Notes: generated by a model not told the origin, from the letters alone. A DNA stretch of 64,000 nt from Rhodosorus marinus (GCA_029953675.1 JAMWBK010000012.1:620001-684000); one strand, 5' to 3'. Positions 53,941-64,000 are shown, numbered from the stretch's first letter. A program made the numbers and translations.

Positions 53941-54412
53941 AGCAATGGGGCAGTTTCGTCTTGTTTCAGTTTTGTTTTTTTTCCACTATCGTATGTACAC
54001 CCCAACGCAACTGCTTTTTTCGTCTGTGCGCGTTCCGCATCAATCTGCCTGCGAATGACCTCACCACAGGAAGTTCCGAATACTCAGGCTAGTTGTTAAT
54101 TGTCCGCTGTTTGGGAGAGCGCCGTGCATTTGCCGCTGCCAGTAGAGAGGTCGCGAAAGTATGATAGTGAAAGAGCTCTTACCATCACCGTCAGGAGCAA
54201 TGGGGCAGTTTCGTCTTGTTTCAGTTTGTTTTTTTTCCACTATCGTATGTACCCCAACGCAAGTGCTTTTTTCGTCTGTGCGCGTTCCGCATCAATCTGC
54301 CTGCGAATGACCTCACCACAGGAAGTTCCGAATACTCAGGCTAGTTGTTAATTGTCCGCTGTTTGGGAGAGCGCCGTGCATTTGCCGCTGCCAGTAGAGA
54401 GGTCGCGAAAGA
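53897..54412. repeat. About 258-bp tandem duplication
   Basis: The unit from gcgaaa-agtatgatagtg to gagaggtcgcgaaag occurs at 53897-54155 and 54154-54412 with few changes. It joins the MITE right end to an RT-B subfamily 3 piece. Confidence 0.88.
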
Positions 54413-54500
54413 GTTAAAATATCCCGGGGGCTCTGTCTCCCCTGGCATTCGTGCTTTGGCTCTGAAGTTGATAGCTCGGGTCATTCAGTCCTTTTGGGTG
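54065..54500 (+). pseudogene. RT-B subfamily 3 fragments
   Basis: ggaagttccgaatactcaggctagttgttaa, gagcgccgtgcatttgccgctgcc and ctctgtctcccctggcattcgtgc match the RLE region. The first part is duplicated by the 258-bp repeat. Confidence 0.7.
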
Positions 54501-54789
54501 GGTGATAGCGGGACTCGCTAGGATGCTGATAGTGGGTTTCCCAACCTCGTCTCCTACGCAGTGCAGCCAGTATATAGAAAACCGTTCTGGCATAGCGGTA
54601 ACTCTTGAAAAACTTATCAATTGAGGCTGATAAGTGCTTGATAGGTCCACCGCAGCAAGGGGTACGATGGGTTTTTTTGACACCTGCCACCCACGGTAGC
54701 TGCTGATACTGTGGCGAACGTCATATCTTGGAGGCAAGTCTAGCTGCTTGGAGCGGCCCAACGTTAACTGCTTGCCACCGCGGCGTCCC

Positions 54790-54797
54790 TATAAGAG
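54790..54797 (+). promoter_or_regulatory. TATA box of copy 6
   Basis: TATAAGAG about 125 bp before the ATG at 54921. Confidence 0.6.
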
Positions 54798-54920
54798 TGG
54801 GACTTGAGATGAGGTTGCTTCAAATGACTCTGGGGTTGGTCAGATCACTCAATTAGATATTGCCTTTAAGCAAGAGGAAGACATTGACATAGGAGAGACA
54901 ACAACTGAAAAGTAACAAGG

Positions 54921-55754
54921 ATGAAGATACACGGATTGGCTTTTGTGGTGCTTGGATTGGTGGGAGCGACCGTAGCTGTCACATTGCGAACGCAAGATTC
55001 TCTGCGGGAGCGACGTCCAACCCCGACTCCTACAGTGACACCGACCCCGATCCCTACCCCGATTCCTTGCGATTCCGATGAATGTTCATCATGCTGCGAC
55101 AGCAAATGCCAGGTCGTGGCATGCAAGGCTAGCGAAGGAAACAAGTGTGGAGGTTCGTGTCCGGCCAACCCCAACTTGATCCAGAATAAGATCAACCTTA
55201 GAAAGGCTACATGCAACGTGGACTCGGACCATAATTTGGAATGCGAGCTGTGCCAGTGTCCGCAGATGTGGTATGACGAAGGTATACCAACTGTCATGGA
55301 CAACGCTTTGAAGAGCAAGTTGAAGGAGATTGCTACTAGCGGCGGTTGTAAGTTGGCAGACTTTGTGAACAAGGTCAACGTGATTTGCGCTATACCAAAC
55401 AATCAGCCACAGAAGCTGTACCAGTGTAAAACCAAGAGCGGCGCATGCATTGTTAACGAGCGGGATTACACCGGTCTGAAGATGACGGTGACGAGTGTGT
55501 GTGGAAATACCGGGGCTGCGACGTGCAGTATCAACCCAATAACGGGTGTAACAAGCTGCTACTGGGGTACGACAGTCTGCTATGCATATCCAGAACAAGC
55601 AGTTGTAACGTTCGGGAACAAGTGCGGAGACGCGTGCCAACCAGTAAGCAGCGGTACAACTTGCGACCAGTGCTATGTCAGCGAATCCAAAACAAGGCGT
55701 AGGCCGCCACCGAACTGTGTTGCTCCTTTTTCATCGACAAGACGCACGTGCTGA
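54921..55754 (+). CDS. Cys-rich secreted protein family, copy 6
   Basis: 277 aa, closest to copy 1 (LRERR, VVACKASEG, CPANP, ATSGGCK) though it lies 25 kb away and in the opposite orientation. Like copy 5 it reads TTVCYAYPEQ where the others read TTICYAYPEQ. It alone has CSINPITG where the others have CGINPITG. All 26 cysteines are kept. 3' flank shared with copies 3 and 4, ending at an RT-A tail at about 56150. Confidence 0.85.
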   Translation: MKIHGLAFVVLGLVGATVAVTLRTQDSLRERRPTPTPTVTPTPIPTPIPCDSDECSSCCDSKCQVVACKASEGNKCGGSCPANPNLIQNKINLRKATCNVDSDHNLECELCQCPQMWYDEGIPTVMDNALKSKLKEIATSGGCKLADFVNKVNVICAIPNNQPQKLYQCKTKSGACIVNERDYTGLKMTVTSVCGNTGAATCSINPITGVTSCYWGTTVCYAYPEQAVVTFGNKCGDACQPVSSGTTCDQCYVSESKTRRRPPPNCVAPFSSTRRTC

Positions 55755-56129
55755 AAGTTGCAGAACTAGCACTGGGAACGCCTATCTGTAGACTTTACAC
55801 ACATGCACAGGATCATTATGTGTTTATCAAGAAACCTCACTCAGGGGCAAAGGAAAACTAGTGAAGGCGCAAATCAGGCGTGCCCCAACATCAGATCAGC
55901 CCTTCACACACCACAGCAGTGAGCGCAAATGGGTCAACAAAACAACGCCAGCCGGTCGGGTCCCTCACAGAAGGCTTATATTCTAGCAATGCAAGCCAGA
56001 GGTGACAACAGCTCACCTAGTATTCGTAGATAACTGAAAAATAATAAAATTGCCAATGTTATCCCATGGAAACGGAATCCCTTTCGAAAATGTTTACAAA
56101 CCGGCATCCCTGGCCTAGTCTCTGTACTT

Positions 56130-56179
56130 CTCCTATCAAAATCGCCTTACGCCGTCCGTAGCGCTTTAGGCTATGCTAG
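56130..56179 (+). mobile_element. RT-A 3' tail
   Basis: cgccttacgccgtccgtagcgctttaggctatgctag. The next RT-A copy starts directly after it. Confidence 0.7.
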
Positions 56180-58048
56180 CCCTATCCTTGTGGGCCTCTA
56201 ATGCATCGTGGGCCTTGCAGCTCGTTCTCCTGCGTCTCGCGACTGAGGTGCCGGCTGTTCGTATCTACGCCTATGACGACGACGTGACCTTGCTGGGCGC
56301 TCCTGAAACCCTGGCTCGGGGGTTGACCCAGATCGAAACGATTGCACGTGGAGTAGGTCTGACGGTGGAACCCGAAAAGTGTCGTTTTCTCAATGCAAGT
56401 GAAGTTTCGATAGCCTCTCCGCCATCTAATCTACGAACCATTTGCGAACGGGAAGGGTTGGATCACCACGGTGTCGGTTTCGGCAGCAACAACTTCTTCC
56501 AAGCCTCTTGCGAACGAGCTTTGACTCGGCACAAGCAGCTCACTGACGCCATTGAGCGCCTTCCAGACAGCCTGTGGCAATCGGCCTGCTTGCTTTCCCG
56601 CTTTTGTGCCGGTCCCCGACTCGACTACTGGTTGCGTAGGCTACCACCCGACTGGGGTTCGTGGATAGCCGCCAAGGCCGACGAGATGACGCTGAACCAC
56701 TGGGGCACGCTCTTGGATGAACCCCTCGATCTTGAAGCGGCTCCCGAGCGGGACTTAATTGGTGCCCAGCTCGCTCTGCCGTTGCACTTAGAGGGATTTG
56801 GTGTCGCAGATCGGGGGCTCGTCTGCTCTCCTGCGGCAGTCGCCTCCTGGGCAACCGCGCTCCGTACGTTGGTGACTTTCCGGATACAAAGTGCCTGCCT
56901 TTTGGCTCGAGCACTGACTAGCGAGGACCCAGTGACCCTTTCTTCCCAACTTTTGACGATCTATGATGGTCTACAACAGGCGTTCCAGAAGTGCGACGCC
57001 GTACCGGACGAGAATCGATCCCGTTTTGGCTCCTGGTGGGTACTGCTATAGGGACGAACTGAGGCGATTGAGGACTCACCCATTGACAGAGTTCTTGCCG
57101 ATGAGGGAGAAGCTAGCTCCGGGTCACCTGTTGCAGACTACCCAGGTCTGAGCCGATTGTGGAGCTCCCGCACTGATGTGATTCAACATAGCCTCACCTG
57201 GGGCCAACACAGTGCCGCTCACGCAATCTTGCTCAACTCTCCCCTCACACCGCCTACCACCGCCGCTCGGCTTCGCGGCATGGGAGGCCAACTCTCGCAC
57301 CTGTGGTTAGCCACTCTGCCTTCGTCGCCGGGTCGCCGTCTCGATGCCTTCCAGTTCCTCTCCGCCGCACGGATCTACTTACGTTTGCCACAAGCCCCGT
57401 GGCACTCTAATCGGCCGTCTTTCTGTCAGGGATGTGAGAGCCGGATTGACGCTTGTGGCTACCACTTCTTGTGTTCATACGGACTGTTGTGAGGTCTCCG
57501 CACGAGGCGCCGCACTCGTCTCAAGTACATTCTAAGCGAATGTTTAACTCGGGTAGGGCATACGGTTGAGGTGGAATCGGAACTACCCAGATCGGTCTCG
57601 GACACGGCGCAGGCCCGCTGTATCGCAGATCTTCTTGTATCAGACCCTGCCGCCCGACGCTCAGCATATGTTGACCTCGCGCTTACATGCCCTGTGGCGA
57701 GCGCCCACCTCAGGGCTGCCGCCCGCCGCCGACGGGCAGCCGCTTCGGCTATTGCTGAGAGCATGGCCAGTCTGCCCTACGCCGAGGGTCGCTCCCACCG
57801 GTTCCAGCCTTTCATTGTGGAAACCTTTGGTCATGTCGATAAGTCGGGTTTAGAGTGGTTGCGGAAATGTTTCGCTGAGCATCCTACTGAGTACTTGGCG
57901 CTTTTACGGCGTTTGAGTGCCGCCCTGTGGCGATATTCTAGCAGCATGCTTGCCGGTGCGCGTCATCGGCGCCTGGGTTTGCACGCTTCCCTCCCTAGTT
58001 CTTAGTTCCTTTCCACGCCTTGCGTAGCGCTTCAGGCTATGCTAATAA
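56180..58048 (+). mobile_element. RT-A copy with two nonsense codons
   Basis: 5'-truncated inside the RT palm. It keeps YAYDDDVTLLG, so the YxDD position is DDD-type here. The frame continues through the thumb, the zinc finger (CQGCESRIDACGYHF) and RLE (ADLLV, YVDLAL) to LHASLPSS. Stops interrupt it at 57049-57051 and 57490-57492, and a short deletion removes part of the VKERRY region near 57755. It gives the in-phase version of the palm-to-thumb join that is frameshifted in the 45660 copy. Confidence 0.85.
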
Positions 58049-59060
58049 AGCTCGCTCACTGATGTGATTCAACATAGCCTCACCTGGGGCCAACACAGTG
58101 CCGCTCACGCAATCTTGCTCAACTCTCCACTCACACCGCCTACCACCGCCGTTCGCCTCCGCGGCATGGGAGGCCATCCATCACATTTGTGGTTAACGAC
58201 CCTGCCGTCATCACTGGGTCACCGTCTGGATGCCTTCCAGTTTCGCTCTGCCGCACGGATTTACCTGGGTTTGCCACAAGCTCCGTGGCACTCTAATCGG
58301 CCGTCTTTCTGTCAGGGATGTGAGAGTCGGATCGATGCTTGTGGTTACCATTTCTTAGGTTCATGCGGACTGTTGCGAGGTCTTCGTACGAGGCGTCACG
58401 CTCGCTTCAAGTACATTCTCAGCGAATGTTTGACTCGGGTAGGGCATACGCTTGAGGTGGAATCGGAACTACCCAGATCGGTCTCGGATAGGGCACCGCC
58501 CCGCTGTATCGCAGATCTCCTCGTCTCCGATGCTGCCGCCAGACGCTCAGCATATGTTGACCTTGCGATTACATGCCCTGTGGCAAGCGCCCATCTCACG
58601 GCTGCCGCCCGCCACCGGGCAGCAGTTGCTTCGGCCCTTCGCCGCGTGAAGGAACGACGGTATGCTGAGAGTATGGCCAGCCTGCCTCGCGCTGAGGGTC
58701 GCTCCCACCGGTTCCAGCCTTTCATTGTGGAAAGCTTTGGTCACGTGGAGAAGTCGGGTTTGGAGTGGTTGCGGAAATGTTTCACTGAGCATCCTGTTGA
58801 ATACTTGGAACTTTTGCGGCGCTTGAGTGTCTCTCTGTGGCGATATTCGAGCAGCATGCTTGCCGAGGCGCGCCATCGGCGCCTGGGTTTGCACGCTTCC
58901 CTACCTAGTTCTTAGTTCCTTTTCACGGTTTGCGTAGCGCTGTAGGCTATGCTAATAAAGCCAGCCAATAAAGCCAGTAAAGCCCAGTAAAGCCCAGTAA
59001 AGCCAGTAAAGCCCAGTAAAGCCCAATAAAGATAATAAAACCAATAAATAAAGCCAGTTA
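58049..59060 (+). mobile_element. RT-A copy, 5'-truncated, with long repeat tail
   Basis: Starts directly behind the previous tail (gctaataaag, then ctcgctcactgatgtg). It is open from VIQHSLTWGQH to LHASLPSS* at 58915 with intact finger and RLE. The tail has about ten units of (aataaagcc / agtaaagccc) at 58950-59055. Confidence 0.87.
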
Positions 59061-59087
59061 CACTCCAGCCCTTGCGTGGCGCAAATC

Positions 59088-60115
59088 CATCGTCCTGCGC
59101 CTGAACCTGTTCTAGGGGAGATTGACCCAGTGGTTGCCGCAGAAGAAGAAGTTCCAGTTGATCCTCCTGATGATTCCCAGCGCGCTGGGAGCCGAGCTCA
59201 AGCACGCACGGATGCGCTGCAAAATATCCTTTCTTGGGACTTGCACCGTGCTGCATATGGCCGACTCCTCGCACAGATGGTCTCATCTTCTCGCGCTCGC
59301 GCCCGCCTACGTAGTCTTGGAGGGGTTATTAGCTCTCAGTGGCTCATGACCGTACCAGCCTTTCCGGCACTCACACTGTCGGATTTCGAAGTGCGTACTT
59401 CACTGCGCTTATACCTCGGCTTACATCAGCCCCCTTGGCCGTACGAGATGGGTTCGTCGTGCCCTCTCTGCTCTCAGACTGAAGACAACGCAGATTTTGG
59501 CGCCCACCTGCTCGCTAGTTGCCCGGCGGTGAAAGGTGCTCGAACCCGCCGCCACACACGGATCTTGAACCTGTTATACCGGGAACTTCGGCCTATAGTC
59601 CGGCAAGCCGGTCTGGAAATCGAACGTGAGAAACCTTTACCCGTCGCGGACTTTCAAAATGATGAACGCCGTGTAGCCGACCTGGTGATCACCTGTGACG
59701 ACAGCCGCCGTACCACATACGTTGATCTTGCTGTTCCTAACCCTCAAGCTAGTCGTTATCTCCCGGCTGCGGGGGAGCGCCGTGGATCTGCCGCCGCCAG
59801 CATGAGACGCCGCAAAGAGATCAAATACGCGGGGGCTTTGTCTTCCCCTGGTGTTCGTGCTTCGGCACTAGCACATCGCTTGGTACCCCTGATCATTGAG
59901 TGCTTTGGGTTCATGGACTCTGTTGGTTCTCGCTGGCTTCGGGAGTTGTTCCGCGAACGCCCTGACCGTCTTCAATCGTGGTTTACCCGCTTAAGTTTCC
60001 TGCTGTGGCGCATGAATGCCGCTTTGATGTTGGAGGCGCGAGTACTTCGCCGCGCTTAGTCTTTTTTTCCCCTCGGGGTTTTTTTTTCAGCCTCCGATTA
60101 AACCATTCGTTCGTT
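59088..60115 (+). mobile_element. RT-B copy, 5'-truncated
   Basis: From RPAPEPVLGEID to the stop at 60059, with intact zinc finger and RLE, then a complete tail cctccgattaaaccattcgttcgttcg. Near-identical to 32155 and 38781. Confidence 0.87.
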
Positions 60116-60224
60116 CGAATCCATCAAAATTGGATTGACTAAGTTTTTAAATTTTTTTTGCACCCTTTTCATACATTTCTTACCCCTTGTGATTACCAGT
60201 GGTCGAGGAGGTGGTGGTGATAAC
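60116..60224. other. Short unique spacer
   Basis: About 100 bp with no match to either element. Confidence 0.4.
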
Positions 60225-60395
60225 GGTGATTTTACTGGGCTTTACTGGCTTTACTGGCTTTATTGGCTTTATTAGCATAAAAACTGGCTTTATTAGCATA
60301 GCCTACAGCGCTACGCAAACCGTGAAAAGGAACTAAGAACTAGGTAGGGAAGCGTGCAAACCCAGGCGCCGATGGCGCGCCTCGGCAAGCACCAC
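60225..60395 (-). pseudogene. RT-A 3' end, minimal copy
   Basis: (ggctttact)n tail units, tagcataaaaactggctttattagcatagcc, then the last codons (RHRRLGLHASLPS). Confidence 0.75.
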
Positions 60396-61662
60396 CAAAG
60401 CTTTACTGGCTTTACTGGACTTTGCTGGACTTTACTAGCATAGCCTGAAGCGCTACGCAAGGCGTGAAGATGACCTAATAACTAGGGAGGGAAGCATGCA
60501 ACCCCAGGCGCCGATGGCGTGCCTCGGAAAGCATGTGGCTGGAATATCGCCAAAGGGAGACACTTAAACGCCTCAAGAGCGCCAAATATTCAGTAGGATG
60601 CTCAGCAAAACATTTCCGCAACCACTCTAAACCCGACTTATCGACGTGACCAAAGCTTTCCACAATGAATGGCTGGAACCGGTGAGAGCGACCCTCAGCG
60701 CAAGGCAGACTGGCCATGCTCTCAGCATACCGTCATTCCTTAACTCTTCGAAGGGCTGAAGCCGCGGCCCCCCGGCGGCGGGCGGCTGCGGTGAGTTGGG
60801 CGCTGGCCACGGGGCAGGTAATCGCTAGGTCCACATATGTTGAGCGTCTGGCAGCAGCGTCGGAGACGAGGAGATCGGCTATACAACGGGGCGGTGCAGA
60901 GTCCGAGATTGATCTGGGCAGTTCCGACTCAACCTCAACCGTATGCCCTATCCGAGTCAAAAATTCGCTGAGGATGTACTTGAGGCGAGTGTGACGCCTC
61001 GTACGGAGACCTCGCAACAGTCCGCAGGAACCCAGGAAGTGGTAGCCGCAAGCGTCAATCCGGCTCTCACATCCCTGACAGAAAGACGGTCGATTAGAGT
61101 GCCACGGAGCCTGTGGCAAACCGAGATAGATCCGTGCGGCAGAACGGAACTGGAAAGCATCGAGACGATGACTCAATGACGACGGTAGAGTGGTTAACCA
61201 CAAGTGCGAGAGGTGGCCTCCCATGCCGCGGAGACGAGCGGCAGTGGTAGGCGGTGTGAGAGGAGAATTGAGCATGACTGTGTGAGCGGCACTGTGTTGG
61301 CCCCAGGTGAGGCTATGTTGAATCACATCAGTGCGGGAGCTCCACAATCGGCTCAAACCCGGGTAGTCTGCAACAGGTGACCCGGGGCTAGCCTCTCCGT
61401 CATCGGCAAGAACTCGGTCGAGGGGAGAATCCTCAATCGCTTCAGCTCGTCCCCATAACAGCTCCCTCCAGGAACGAAAGCGGGACCGATTTGCGTCCGG
61501 CACGGCGTTGCACCTCCTGAACGCGTGTTGAAGACCATCATAAATTGTCAAAAGCGGGGGCGGCAGGGTCACTGGATCCTCTTTGGTCAAAGCTCGAGCC
61601 AAGAGGCAGGCACTTCGCATCTGGAAGGTCACCAACGTTCGCAGCGCGGTAGCCCAGGAGGC
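60396..61662 (-). mobile_element. RT-A copy with one nonsense codon
   Basis: Minus strand, from VTFQMRSACLLARAL through finger and RLE to LHASLPSY. A CGA to TGA change at about 60731-60733 stops the frame after SALRRVKE; the downstream frame reopens. The 5' end abuts another RT-A tail at 61663. Confidence 0.85.
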
Positions 61663-61895
61663 TTACTAGCATAGCCTGAAGCGCTACGCAAGGCGTGAAG
61701 ATGAACTAGTAACTAGGGAGGGAAGCATGCAACCCCAGGCGCCGATGGCGCGCCTCGGAAAGCATGTCGCTGGAATATCGCCAAAGGGAGACACTTAAAC
61801 GCCTCAAGAGCGCCAAATATTCAGTAGGATGCTCAGCAAAACATTTCCGCAACCACTCTAAACCCGACTTATCGACGTGACCAAAGCTTTCCACA
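61663..61895 (-). pseudogene. RT-A 3' fragment
   Basis: Encodes VESFGHVDKSGLEWLRKCF to LHASLPSY, then gctatgctagtaa. Its own 5' end abuts the next tail. Confidence 0.8.
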
Positions 61896-61995
61896 CTGGC
61901 TTTACTAGCATAGCCTGAAGCGCTACGCAAGGCGTGAAAAGGAACTAAGGTGATTTTACTAACATACCCTTAAGAGCTACGCAGGGCAGAATCTC
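61896..61995 (-). pseudogene. Two further RT-A tails in series
   Basis: One copy is only the last ~55 bp (ccttagttccttttcacgcc to gctatgctagtaaagccag). Another, diverged, reads gcgtagctcttaagggtatgttagtaaaatca. Confidence 0.7.
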
Positions 61996-62279
61996 GCAGG
62001 AGTGCGAGATTCTGGACAGGATTTCTCGTTTCGACGACTCTCACCGGATAAGTCGCTGACTCTGTCTATCGGATTGGACGCTTTCCTGGGAGATCGAGAT
62101 TACGGTCAAGTTTCACCTTGCTCACGTGGTAGAATGCTGGGTATGCAGCTTTAACCTTTCCAGAAGGAGGTTGAAGCGATAAATCTTCCGATAGAACGAG
62201 CAGCCCTGTTCTAAAGCTCAATTGTTTGTTGGAAAGTTCCACTCGAAAGCTAAGGTAGGGATGGTAATGCATAAGGATC
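61996..62279. other. Spacer with a short open frame
   Basis: Contains a small stem, agaatctcgca / tgcgagattct (about 61988-62013). A minus-strand 68-codon frame with ATG (62066-62272) reads like protein but is not recognised; it could be a host gene fragment. Confidence 0.3.
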
Positions 62280-64000
62280 GAACGAATGGTTTAATCGGAG
62301 GCTGAAAAAAAAAACCCGAGGGGAAAAAAAGACTAAGCGCGGCGAAGTACTCGCGCCTCCAACATCAAAGCGGCATTCATGCGCCACAGCAGGAAACTTA
62401 AGCGGGTAAACCACGATTGAAGACGGTCAGGGCGTTCGCGGAACAACTCCCGAAGCCAGCGAGAACCAACAGAGTCCATGAACCCAAAGCACTCAATGAT
62501 CAGGGGTACCAAGCGATGTGCTAGTGCCGAAGCACGAACACCAGGGGAAGACAAAGCCCCCGCGTATTTGATCTCTTTGCGGCGTCTCATGCTGGCGGCG
62601 GCAGATCCACGGCGCTCCCCCGCAGCCGGGAGATAACGACTAGCTTGAGGGTTAGGAACAGCAAGATCAACGTATGTGGTACGGCGGCTGTCGTCACAGG
62701 TGATCACCAGGTCGGCTACACGGCGTTCATCATTTTGAAAGTCCGCGACGGGTAAAGGTTTCTCACTTTCGATTTCCAGACCGGCTTGCCGGACTATAGG
62801 CCGAAGTTCCCGGTATAACAGGTTCAAGATCCGTGTGTGGCGGCGGGTTCGAGCACCTTTCACCGCCGGGCAACTAGCGAGCAGGTGGGCGCCAAAATCT
62901 GCGTTGTCTTCAGTCTGAGAGCAGAGAGGGCACGACGAACCCATCTCGTACGGCCAAGGGGGCTGATGTAAGCCGAGGTATAAGCGCAGTGAAGTACGCA
63001 CTTCGAAATCCGACAATGTGAGTGGCGGAAAGGCTGGTACGGTCATGAGCCACTGAGAGCTAATAACCCCTCCAAGACTACGTAGGCGGGCGCGAGCGCG
63101 AGAAGATGAGACCATCTGCGCGAGGAGTCGGCCATATGCAGCACGGTGCAAGTCCCAAGAAAGGATATTTTGCAGCGCATCCGTGCGTGCTTGAGCTCGG
63201 CTCCCAGCGCGCTGGGAATCATCGTGAGGATCAACTGGAACTTCTTCTTCTGCGGCAACCACTAGGTCAATCTCCCCTAGAACAGGTTCAGGCGCAGGAC
63301 GAATCCCGGGGCGGAGCCTCGAGAGCGGTCAAATACAGCTCGCCAGTCAGGAAGACGGGGTTGAACGGTTTCGGGGAGACTAGTACAGGAATTCAGGGCG
63401 GTTTGGAGCTCCAGAAACAAGTCTTGGGCGCTTTCCGGTACGCTGGGAAGCAAGACACCCCGCGAGAGGCTCGCCATCAAATTGCGGAACTTCGAGATAC
63501 CCAAGCTGCTCAAAGTGGGAAGTGCGGTTCCCCAGGCCCCTACTGCGGCTGCAGGTTGGACCACAACACGATTGCAGAGGCCCAGTCCCCCCAATCTCAA
63601 TGGGAGGCCTACCTGGGCGCGCACAACATCACAGGTGGGTCGCGGCAGAGCGCTCAGCTCTTCATCGAGAAAATACCCAAGGTCACGGAAGATTTCAGCA
63701 TCCGCACGAGTGGCCAACCACCGGCCCCAATGAGTTGGAAGTGAGCGGAGCCAATAGGTTAACCGCTGACTGCAACAATACCGAAACAGCAACAACGAGC
63801 ACTGGAGAAAGCCCGGAGGGAGCCGTCGAAGCTCTGCAACCAGCTGTCTGTGCTTACCGAGGATCTGCAGCAACTCGCCTTCAACGAAGGACGGCGACCC
63901 GTAGGGGATGCCTAAGTGGACAAAACCATCCGGTCTCCAAATATCCTGGAACGACGCAGGTACTTGCTGCTCTTGTGCAGCTACACCTCCCCAGTAGAAC
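62280..64000 (-). mobile_element. RT-B copy, longest in window, 5' end outside
   Basis: From the right edge inward: end of the RT region (PDGFVHLGIPYGSPSFVEGELL), thumb/linker, then a one-base deletion in a CCCCGGGG run at about 63303 that breaks the frame (upper frame ends at 63277). Next come zinc finger, RLE (VADLVI, TYVDLAVPNP) and the stop at 62333. A full tail ends at about 62280. The palm motifs lie outside the window. Confidence 0.87.

Noticed and set aside
30037-55754. Cys-rich family as a named toxin or known effector family
   Set aside because: Cysteine content alone is not enough; no motif I can tie to a known toxin or effector is present.
60105-60125. tRNA-like gttcgaatcc string
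   Set aside because: No acceptor stem or D-arm around it; it is the RT-B tail repeat (ttcg)n.

Overview
The window is nuclear DNA of a eukaryote. Protein genes are sparse and mostly single-exon. One gene has an 87-nt GT-AG intron, several genes have a TATA-like box 60-150 bp upstream of an ATG, there are no operons, and much of the sequence is decayed retroelement. A gene-poor, intron-poor, repeat-rich genome with secreted Hint-domain proteins fits an alga or other protist. A red alga is my best guess, but nothing here proves the lineage.

Left part (1-15.6 kb): a partial secreted alkaline phosphatase on the minus strand runs off the left edge. Long non-coding stretches follow, with a perfect 27-bp hairpin, a 280-bp tandem duplication, a pyrimidine-rich degenerate repeat and a broken Ty1/copia gag arranged as an inverted repeat. 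Next come a small secreted protein gene (7.8 kb) and an intact ABCG-type half transporter (12.2-14.2 kb).

Middle (15.6-26 kb): a tandem array of three units carries a secreted Cys-rich / mucin-like / Hint (hedgehog-intein) protein. Two copies are intact and differ by three 8-residue repeats; the middle copy is an internal-deletion pseudogene. A scrambled copia pol relic and retroelement tails follow, then a two-exon gene for a secreted Cys-rich protein possibly related to the 7.8-kb gene.

Right part (29-64 kb): six near-identical genes for a 277-283 aa secreted protein with 26 cysteines alternate in orientation (- + - + - +). They form three divergent pairs inside a multi-kilobase palindromic duplication. 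Between and around the pairs lie two families of non-LTR retrotransposon, here called RT-A and RT-B. Both have a C-terminal zinc-finger plus restriction-like endonuclease (RLE) region. RT-A copies are stacked head to tail, each 5'-truncated copy starting just after the 3' tail of the previous one, and one RT-B copy sits inside an RT-A copy. A small element with CTGACGGTGATGG-type inverted repeats recurs in the intervals between gene pairs.

The recognisable host genes are mostly for secretion or the cell surface: phosphatase, ABC transporter, Hint proteins and Cys-rich proteins. The two multi-copy secreted families are the most notable content. Their functions are not recognised and no pathway linking them can be shown from sequence.
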